A DNA stretch of 10,583 nt, taken from Bryobacterales bacterium. Its GTDB lineage: Bacteria > Cyanobacteriota > Vampirovibrionia > Obscuribacterales > Obscuribacteraceae. The notes below the pieces were generated by a model. That model was not told the origin of the DNA and did no database searches. It was given only the letters and a program-made list of their open reading frames with translations. The stretch spans positions 1 through 10,583 of the forward strand of contig CAJCHQ010000287.1 in NCBI GenBank assembly GCA_903970295.1, in the 5' to 3' direction. A program made the translations under genes and the position numbers. Of the stretch, positions 5,957 through 10,583 are shown piece by piece. Positions within the stretch are counted from its first letter, which is position 1; each line of letters starts with the position of its first letter.

Positions 5957-6567
5957 TTTCCGGTAAGACTCTCTAGCCGATCTACCACCTTGAGCCACTT
6001 GTCTACGTTTCCCTGCTGAATTTCCTTAGCAACGGCACCAATGTACTGAAGCGTCCTTTGCGCCAGCGTTGTCGAAGTCGGCTGGTTCTTATTCATGGCG
6101 TCAGGTGAATTTCCGCCGCTGTCAGGGCTGAGATTCGTTTCGGCACGCCCCTTGAGTTCTGCGAGAAAATGCTGCCAGACTGAGTTCCACTTACTCTTTG
6201 TTTCTGAGTCGCCATGATCGCCAATTGCATGATGTGTCACGATAACTCGTGTCGCGCCGTCCGACTCTTTTAGTGCAAATGAAACTTGAGCATGAACGCA
6301 TGCATTCTCGAACGAAAATGGACCCGCTATACGCAAAAGGTGCGGAGGGCTGAGTGCTACTATTGTTCCCATAAGAGCTTCTTATTTCACCGTGGAATTT
6401 GATGTCCATGTGGCTATGTAGCGGCCGCCGATTTCAAGTTCGAGCACAAACTTGAGGCTTTCGCTAATCAAGCCTGGCACTGGTTAGTAAATACGCAAGG
6501 CTGCCGTCAGGGCCGAAAACACTGATGCACAAGAAGCCTTTATGAGTATAGCGTTTTGTACTCTCAT
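5953..6567 (-). pseudogene. SRPBCC/AHSA1-like gene interrupted by two in-frame TAA codons
   Basis: Reading the minus strand from the ATG at 6567 (GGAG 7 bases upstream, an excellent ribosome site) gives a START/Bet v1-like (AHSA1) protein in one constant frame: MRVQNAILIKASCASVFSAL, then a TAA at 6486-6484 where the family has the W-W region, then SESLKFVLELEIGGRY, then a TAA at 6384-6382, then MGTIVALSPPHLLRIAGPF and a Thr-rich strand with THHAIGDHG. The pieces abut in the correct order with no shift, so the homology runs through both stops. After the domain, residues LAQRTLQYIGAVAKEIQQGN suggest an extra C-terminal helix. The 3' part could be translated alone from ATG 6372 as 139 residues, but that would be half a fold. 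Such proteins bind small hydrophobic ligands or act as Hsp90 ATPase activators. The first 5' bases lie 50 bp from the divergent HisRS-like gene. Confidence 0.75.
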
Positions 6568-6601
6568 GACGAATCTCCGTTCAAATATGATAACGCCGAC
6601 T

Positions 6602-6606
6602 GAGGA
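6602..6606 (+). promoter_or_regulatory. Ribosome binding site deciding the start of the HisRS-like gene
   Basis: GAGGA lies 10 bases before ATG 6617. The same frame has earlier ATGs (6542, 6566 and 6587), but none has a comparable site, and the two earliest would overlap the start of the divergent SRPBCC gene. The 6617 start is therefore preferred. A TATGAT at 6586-6591 could be a -10 box but leaves a leader of only about 20 nt and lacks a spaced -35. Confidence 0.55.
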
Positions 6607-6616
6607 AAATTGCCTG

Positions 6617-7756
6617 ATGACTGAAGCAATCGAAAAGCGCATTTCTGAGAAGACGGGTATTGCGGATATTTCTGAAATCCTGTCCCACAAACTTTCGGGT
6701 GCGGACTTGCATTCTTTGTTGCTTGATGTGTTCAAGAAGCGAGTACTTCGTGGTGGACTGCCAAGTCTTACTCAAATTAGTGCAACTACCGCTTGTTGCA
6801 ATCTTGATGGACGGCTCCTAAATCAGGTGGAATCAATTGGATATGACATCGCTGCTGGTTTTCGTGCGGTCGAATTATCGCCGCTGGTACCGCTCGGTAG
6901 CGTGGCTCAACTGACTGGCTTGGATCAGGCCAACGTACTAAGCACAATCCGCGCATTGGAGTGTGCCTCCGACCCGACCATTGGATTGGCGCTGGAGTGT
7001 GCGCGTGTGCGCCGGACTTCAGAATCTCGGAAGCGGACCACAAAACTGTGCAGCAATCAGCGCGTGATTCGATTTCCTGTTCCTAAGAAGACTGGTTATA
7101 CAGCCCATTTTAAGCTGTTCGGTCTGATTAGCGCAGGGCGCGACTCTGGTTCATTCAATTTCGAGATTAGTGCTCTGCGGGAACACATTCACATCTATCT
7201 TTCGTTTTTGGAAAAACTATCCACTACGAATTTTGAATTTCGGGATATCACAGTTGAAGTATCTCATACCAAAGCAATTGAACATTTGTGTTCGGTGCTA
7301 AACCTTGACCGCGACGTCATTAGAGCTTCGGTGCGTGCCCGTGATTCTCAAAGCGCGGACCGTTTACTAGCTCAATTTGGGGAGAAGTGGCCTAACAGTC
7401 TTAATTGTGATTCGAATGACGTCGCGCAATTCAAGTTTCCGGCCCATGTGTTAATGCAGATACGAATGCTTGAGGAAAAAGTTTGTCGACCTCTTGCGCG
7501 GCAGCACGACGCAGTTCGGTGTGAGCTTAACTTGAGCCGTTTAACCGGCTTGAGCTATTACCAAGGACCATGTTTCCACATTAAGATAAAAACTGCTGAT
7601 GGAGAAACATTGACGCTTGCCGACGGTGGTTTTGTCGATTGGACACAGCGTTTACTGACGGACAGCAAAGAGCGTCTCATGGCTAGCGCAATCGGGACAG
7701 AATTACTTTGCCGATCGTTTCACGGTCAGCCAGGGGAGAGTTGTGAAAACCTGTAA
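6617..7756 (+). CDS. Class II aminoacyl-tRNA-synthetase-like (HisRS/HisZ-fold) protein of unknown function
   Basis: A 379-residue protein. The order of elements follows the catalytic core of histidyl-tRNA synthetase and its paralogue HisZ: a motif-1-like region ending ELSPLVPLGS (86-95), DPTIGLALECARVRR (119-133) where HisRS has its R-P-E-x-T strand, a motif-2-like loop from NQRVIRFP (147-154) to TAHFKLFGLISAGRDSGSF (162-180), a helix and strand (183-215), then SRLTGLSYYQGPCFHI (307-322), the counterpart of the HisRS LVRGLDYYTGxVFE histidine-binding segment, and a degenerate motif 3 SAIGTELLCR (357-366). There is no anticodon-binding domain, so tRNA charging is unlikely. The N-terminal LSGADLHSLLLDVFKKR and the SPLVPLGS...DPTIGLALE block match, from memory, an uncharacterised family found in actinobacteria and bacilli. 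Function unknown; an aminoacyl-adenylate or ligand-binding role is inference. Confidence 0.7.
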   Translation: MTEAIEKRISEKTGIADISEILSHKLSGADLHSLLLDVFKKRVLRGGLPSLTQISATTACCNLDGRLLNQVESIGYDIAAGFRAVELSPLVPLGSVAQLTGLDQANVLSTIRALECASDPTIGLALECARVRRTSESRKRTTKLCSNQRVIRFPVPKKTGYTAHFKLFGLISAGRDSGSFNFEISALREHIHIYLSFLEKLSTTNFEFRDITVEVSHTKAIEHLCSVLNLDRDVIRASVRARDSQSADRLLAQFGEKWPNSLNCDSNDVAQFKFPAHVLMQIRMLEEKVCRPLARQHDAVRCELNLSRLTGLSYYQGPCFHIKIKTADGETLTLADGGFVDWTQRLLTDSKERLMASAIGTELLCRSFHGQPGESCENL

Positions 7757-7816
7757 CGACATGTCTTCAGCGATAATGACGCCATCGTGATTGGTGTCAA
7801 CCTGGTCGAGCGTTGT
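7703..7816 (-). pseudogene. EF-hand-like reading-frame relic
   Basis: The minus-strand frame between TAA 7819-7817 and TAA 7705-7703 encodes LDQVDTNHDGVIIAEDM. Its 12-residue core DTNHDGVIIAED (7798-7763) fits the EF-hand calcium loop: Asp1, Asn3, Asp5, Gly6, Ile8 and Asp12. The residues before it resemble the entering helix. There is no start codon, an in-frame stop immediately precedes it, and its 3' half overlaps the end of the HisRS-like gene on the other strand. It is best read as debris of an EF-hand protein. A chance match is possible. The rest of the gap (7757-7887) shows no T-tract terminator. Confidence 0.35.
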
Positions 7817-7887
7817 TTAGTCAGTGCGGAAAATACGTGTGCACAAGAGAAATACTTGAGTTAAAAGTGCGTGCGCTGCTGTCTAGT

Positions 7888-8643
7888 TCAAATAGGAGTG
7901 GCGAATGTGCCCTTGCGAGCATAGAAGTAGCCTTTTACGTCCGTGTGGTTTTGATCGATTTTGAGTTCGATGTGTCCCGGAAAAACACCTTTGACCGGCG
8001 CAAAGAACCTGACGGTCATGGCATATTTGCCCTTGTAGGTGCTGGCTGTGAACCAATCAGCGTCTTCTACATAGTAGAGAGTCAAATCTGGTCGCGGCTT
8101 CGATTCACCGTTGGCATTCATTGTCTCCTTGGCTGGAGAAAGTACATAGTAGGTATTGCCGGTCATTGGCTCGATGCTGGGAAAAACAATCTTTAGCCCG
8201 GTGAAAGCCTGGTCCTCGTATGCTGAACGATGGGCTGGCATCTTTCCTGTCTTGAGCAAAAGTACGCGTCCGTCGAAGTAAGCCTCTTTGATGGCGAAAG
8301 GGACATTGACGATTTTTCCCTTCGCAAATGCTGAGTTGTTATTTGGCGAAGCCTGTTTACCTGTCTGTGCCGTGGAGCTAATTTGCGTCCTTGATGTTGC
8401 TCGAGTCTGACTTATAGTCGATTGCGCGTGACTCATAGTCGAAGGAGTGTGACCCGGGGTCGATTGCGTGTGACTCATAGTCGAAGGAGTGTGACTGGAC
8501 CGATTTGGCACGAGAAGCTCCGCCGGCGACGCAGAGGGGCTCTCGGGCTGTATGTTGTCGGCTTTCGACAGTTCTGTATTCAGAAATAGACTGACGACCG
8601 TGACCGCGATGCCTGCGATCAGTTTGGCTGAGCTACGCGCCAT
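7888..8643 (-). CDS. Exported protein with Ser/Thr/His heptad-repeat linker and unknown C-terminal domain
   Basis: A 251-residue protein. Residues 1-28 form a classical Sec signal peptide: basic MARSSAK, a hydrophobic core IAGIAVTVVSLFL, and probable cleavage after SKA at residue 27. Residues 31-104 are Ser/Thr/Pro-rich low complexity and contain five heptads at 50-84 (SHTPSTM, SHTQSTP, GHTPSTM, SHAQSTI, SQTRATS). Residues 105-251 form a compact, probably beta-rich domain with alternating hydrophobic and aromatic residues (VPFAIKEAYFDGRVLLLKTG; LTLYYVEDADWF; HIELKIDQNH; GYFYARKG); I do not recognise it. There is no lipobox Cys, so the product is likely periplasmic or secreted rather than a lipoprotein. 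The linker looks like a surface stalk. The ATG at 8643 follows GGAG by 14 bases of AAAT repeats, an unusually long spacing. Confidence 0.8.
   Translation of the reverse strand: MARSSAKLIAGIAVTVVSLFLNTELSKADNIQPESPSASPAELLVPNRSSHTPSTMSHTQSTPGHTPSTMSHAQSTISQTRATSRTQISSTAQTGKQASPNNNSAFAKGKIVNVPFAIKEAYFDGRVLLLKTGKMPAHRSAYEDQAFTGLKIVFPSIEPMTGNTYYVLSPAKETMNANGESKPRPDLTLYYVEDADWFTASTYKGKYAMTVRFFAPVKGVFPGHIELKIDQNHTDVKGYFYARKGTFATPI
8392..8496 (-). repeat. Heptad-coding tandem repeat (21-bp units, 42-bp higher-order period)
   Basis: Five 21-bp units encode the S-H-T-x-S-T-x heptads of the exported protein. A 37-bp segment at 8417-8453 recurs at 8459-8495 with one mismatch, an offset of exactly 42 bp. 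The near-identity of this pair suggests a recent duplication, while the outer units have diverged. Because the unit is a multiple of three, copy-number changes would lengthen or shorten the linker without a frameshift. Confidence 0.85.
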
Positions 8644-8657
8644 TTATTTATTTATTT
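8642..8657 (-). repeat. Tetranucleotide repeat between ribosome site and start codon
   Basis: Four AAAT units (minus strand) separate GGAG at 8661-8658 from the start codon at 8643-8641, the last unit supplying the A and T of the ATG. The resulting spacing is 14 bases, longer than the usual 5-10. Loss of one unit would give 10 bases, so repeat slippage could tune translation. Confidence 0.6.
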
Positions 8658-8943
8658 CTCCTTCGAGGTAGTCCTGAAACTTCGAGCTGTCCTGCGGATA
8701 GGACTGCCGAACTTGGGTCGCCAAAGTGATTCGACGGGGGTCTTCCAGGTCACCGGAGAGGTCTGATTACATTATATTTGCGTTTAGCGTGGGAGGACTA
8801 CGTACGTTTGGAGCGTTTTGCCACGGATATGCCATGGCTTTTGGCCATTAAACATGCATAATACCAGTACCCTACTTTCCCCATAGGAAAACGACTTCTC
8901 TCCCAAGCCATTTTCCACGCGTGTACAGCGAGTCGAAACTGAG
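8644..8943. other. Divergent intergenic region with leader hairpins and a -10-like box
   Basis: These 300 bp separate the exported protein (minus) from the transglycosylase (plus). A perfect minus-strand TATAAT lies at 8776-8771, about 130 bp before the exported-protein start, without a clear -35. Downstream of it in the leader, AGTCCT (8705-8700) can pair either with AGGAC at 8693-8689 or with AGGACT at 8675-8670. On the plus side, ATGGC (8834-8838) can pair with GCCAT (8844-8848), and CATAAT at 8857-8862 is a possible -10 for the transglycosylase gene, again without a spaced -35. I see no gene here. Confidence 0.35.
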
Positions 8944-10017
8944 ATGACGCACCACAAGAATCCCGTTCCCGACAGTTCATTAGTTCAAGCCGAGCATCGC
9001 ATCGATGAGCACCTTCACCATGATGCACACAATCTAACCCCGGTGTATCACGAACTCGAGCAGCTGCGCAAAAGAGCTGGCAGCCATTTTGCGAAAGATC
9101 TTGAAGAAGTAAATGCGCATTTAAAGCACGAGCATTTGCTACCCAATATGCATATCACCGATCGCGCCAAACATCTCGGCGTAACCAGTGATGATCCGCG
9201 CGTAGCGGCGGCTGCAGACCATATTCAGGAGCATCTGAAGAAAAATCCGCATGATTTCAAACCTGTATACAAAGAATTGGATCAACTGAAAGCGGCCGAC
9301 GGAAAAAATTTCGCTGGCAATCTGCAACAAATCAACGAGCAATTGCATAACAACGGTGAGTTGAAGTCGCCGACCCCAGGTCACCATTTGAATATCATTC
9401 AAAATGGTGACGGCTATTCGGTAATCGATGACGCCAGCCCGAACCCGAAGCACAATGCCATTGTCAGTACGAGCGAACAGGAAAAACCGTCTCCTGAGTC
9501 AGAACAGTTCTATCACCACATGAGGCACCATTATGATGGTAGCAACTCTGGGTATGGTCCCGGTGCCAATGGTGGATACGATCGACATGCCAGTCGCGAA
9601 ACGGTTCCGGGTGAATCGCTCTACGACCGGCATAGCCGCATGTATGCGCCGACCGATGCCCGGAAAGAGCTAATCGACAAAGCTCTCGAATTAGCCGGTT
9701 TGCCTGTCAACGCCCAGAACGAAATGATGGTCAACACAATTATTCAGTACGAAAGCGGTTGGAACGCCAATTCGTTGAACGATTACGATATCAATGCAAG
9801 AGAGGGTCAGCCAACTCAAGGTCTTATGCAGCTGCGTCCGGATAACTTCCAAAAGTATGCAGCCAAGGGCTACAACACTAATATGTTGGACCCTCTTTCC
9901 AATATCGTAGCTGGGCTTAACTATATTCAACACGACCAAGCGCATCATTATGGTTCGCTTGAAAATGTCCCGGGAATTCGTTCGCTCATGAACGGCGGCG
10001 GCTACAAACCCTATTGA
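8944..10017 (+). CDS. SLT-domain lytic transglycosylase with duplicated helical N-terminal module
   Basis: A 357-residue protein. The C-terminal domain (about 238-345) is a lysozyme-like SLT domain that cleaves peptidoglycan glycan strands: catalytic Glu270 in IIQYESGWN, then PTQGLMQLRPDNFQKY (290-305) and the LDPLSNIVAGLNYI helix (315-328). The form is closest to SLT domains of phage tail and secreted transglycosylases. Residues 16-66 and 90-140 are a gap-free duplicated 51-residue module sharing I-x-EHL, PVY-x-EL-x-QL, FA-x2-L and IN/VN positions. A His/Gly/Asn/Tyr-rich linker (about 160-235) follows. There is no signal peptide or membrane segment, and an in-frame TAG at 8884 with no intervening start rules out a longer N-terminus. 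Export must use another route, or the enzyme acts after lysis. The ribosome site is weak. Confidence 0.85.
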   Translation: MTHHKNPVPDSSLVQAEHRIDEHLHHDAHNLTPVYHELEQLRKRAGSHFAKDLEEVNAHLKHEHLLPNMHITDRAKHLGVTSDDPRVAAAADHIQEHLKKNPHDFKPVYKELDQLKAADGKNFAGNLQQINEQLHNNGELKSPTPGHHLNIIQNGDGYSVIDDASPNPKHNAIVSTSEQEKPSPESEQFYHHMRHHYDGSNSGYGPGANGGYDRHASRETVPGESLYDRHSRMYAPTDARKELIDKALELAGLPVNAQNEMMVNTIIQYESGWNANSLNDYDINAREGQPTQGLMQLRPDNFQKYAAKGYNTNMLDPLSNIVAGLNYIQHDQAHHYGSLENVPGIRSLMNGGGYKPY

Positions 10018-10054
10018 ACCCTTGCTGAGAGCGCAATCCGGCATTCAAACCAAC

Positions 10055-10077
10055 AGCCATCCTCGGACTAGATGGCT
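10055..10077 (+). terminator. Weak hairpin after the transglycosylase gene
   Basis: AGCCATC-N9-GATGGCT is a perfect 7-bp stem with a 9-base loop, 38 bp beyond the transglycosylase stop. No T-tract follows, so it is at most a weak or factor-assisted terminator or a 3'-end stabiliser. Confidence 0.3.
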
Positions 10078-10108
10078 AACAGTTCAGTTATAAGAACGAT
10101 AAGAATGC

Positions 10109-10136
10109 TTGCGCCCGTCGTGGATACCGCTAGAAT
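10109..10136 (+). promoter_or_regulatory. Candidate promoter of the ATP-grasp gene
   Basis: TTGCGC (10109-10114) and TAGAAT (10131-10136) are separated by 16 bases. The -10 matches five of six consensus bases, the -35 three of six. The predicted start is near 10143, giving a leader of about 47 nt before ATG 10190. Confidence 0.35.
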
Positions 10137-10189
10137 AAGGATGTTCCGGCGATTTCAGGGGCAATAGACCAGAGGCATTGGCTGGCGGG

Positions 10190-10583
10190 ATGTTCACGCA
10201 GTATCAATTAAACGGTATCTTCGACGAAATGTTCGAAGATGTGGATGTGCCACGCCCGCATTACGAGCCAGTTTTCGGACAGCTTGCTTCGCTTGGCAAT
10301 TCGGCTTTCCAGCGGCGGCGGCGCATGGCCGACCTTTCGTTCAGAAATCAAGGCATTACTTTCACTGTCTACAATGACGACACCGGTGTGGAGCGGATTT
10401 TTCCCTTCGATCTGGTGCCGCGAATCGTGCCGGCGTCCGAATGGAAAGCAATCGAAGCCGGTCTAGAGCAGCGAATAATCGCTCTCAACATGTTTTGCCA
10501 TGACGTCTACCACGAGCAGCGTATTCTTCGAGAGGGCGTCGTGCCCCCCGAGTTGGTCTACAGCGCTCAGATGTTTCGGCGAG
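10190..10583 (+). CDS. Partial circularly permuted ATP-grasp protein (COG2308-like), C-terminus outside window
   Basis: The frame is open from ATG 10190 to the right edge (131 codons). It shows the N-terminal signature of the circularly permuted ATP-grasp family: FDEMFED (11-17), PRPHYEPVF (21-29), FRNQGITFTVYNDD (51-64), the highly conserved ERIFPFDLVPRIVPASEW (68-85), LEQRIIALNMFCHDVYHEQ (92-110) and a conserved ILREGVVP (112-119). These proteins are thought to be ATP-dependent carboxylate-amine ligases, often encoded beside an alpha-E-domain protein and a transglutaminase-like protease in a conserved cluster whose product is not established; any such partners would lie beyond the right edge. 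The start follows GGCGGG directly, with AGAGG 14 bases upstream, so the ribosome site is not ideal. The family call is strong. Confidence 0.92.
   Translation, partial: MFTQYQLNGIFDEMFEDVDVPRPHYEPVFGQLASLGNSAFQRRRRMADLSFRNQGITFTVYNDDTGVERIFPFDLVPRIVPASEWKAIEAGLEQRIIALNMFCHDVYHEQRILREGVVPPELVYSAQMFRR

Noticed and set aside
6191..6409. Minus-strand 72-codon frame over the SRPBCC relic
   Set aside because: It is a shadow in another frame; the SRPBCC homology lies in the frame of 5953-6567.
7778..7798. Imperfect stem-loop between the convergent genes 6617-7756 and 7888-8643, considered as a terminator
   Set aside because: The stem has a G-U pair, no T-tract follows on either strand, and the sequence is better explained as the EF-hand-coding relic.
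7813..8196. Plus-strand open frame (127 codons) antisense to the exported protein
   Set aside because: The opposite strand carries a signal peptide and repeat architecture; this frame has no recognisable domain.
8417..8495. Pair of 37-bp direct repeats considered as a CRISPR-like array
   Set aside because: The spacer is only 5 bp, the repeats are within a coding heptad repeat, and no cas gene is present.

Overview
The window is roughly balanced in GC, gene-dense, and uses ATG, GTG and TTG starts. It has no rRNA, tRNA, CRISPR array, transposase or phage structural cassette that I can see. The content points to a Gram-negative-like environmental bacterium with cyanobacterial affinities: a Uma2-family endonuclease, a GspE-N/MshEN-like repeat protein, a signal-peptide-less SLT transglycosylase and a circularly permuted ATP-grasp protein. 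A non-photosynthetic cyanobacterial relative (Melainabacteria/Vampirovibrionia, e.g. Obscuribacterales) is my best guess, but this is inference from gene content alone.

Left part (1-2867). A Clp-N-like/coiled-coil protein runs off the left edge on the minus strand. It is divergent from an SGNH/GDSL hydrolase on the plus strand, and the two share a palindromic -10-like element. The hydrolase is followed, through GTGA stop/start overlaps, by two very small hydrophobic ORFs. Next comes a poly(3-hydroxybutyrate)-depolymerase-like alpha/beta hydrolase, which converges tail-to-tail on the next block.

Central minus-strand block (2884-6567). Read in transcription order it holds a decayed SRPBCC/AHSA1 gene with two in-frame TAA codons, remnants of a small coiled-coil ORF split between two frames, a Uma2 endonuclease and a CobB-type sirtuin 24 bp apart (likely one transcript), and a 408-residue protein made of four copies of a GspE-N/MshEN-like helical repeat.

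Right part (6617-10583). A 379-residue protein with a degenerate class II aminoacyl-tRNA-synthetase (HisRS/HisZ-like) fold is transcribed divergently from the SRPBCC relic. It converges on an exported protein with a Ser/Thr/His-rich heptad-repeat linker. A short antisense reading frame with a near-perfect EF-hand loop lies between them and looks like a gene relic. Then come an SLT-type lytic transglycosylase with a duplicated N-terminal helical module and no signal peptide, and the start of a circularly permuted ATP-grasp (COG2308-like) gene that leaves the window.

I do not see a single multi-gene system across the window; it reads as accessory chromosome with several independent short transcripts. 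The most unusual items are the HisRS-like protein, the four-unit MshEN-like repeat protein without an ATPase, the SGNH enzyme whose block V lacks the catalytic Asp/His, and the nonsense-interrupted SRPBCC gene.
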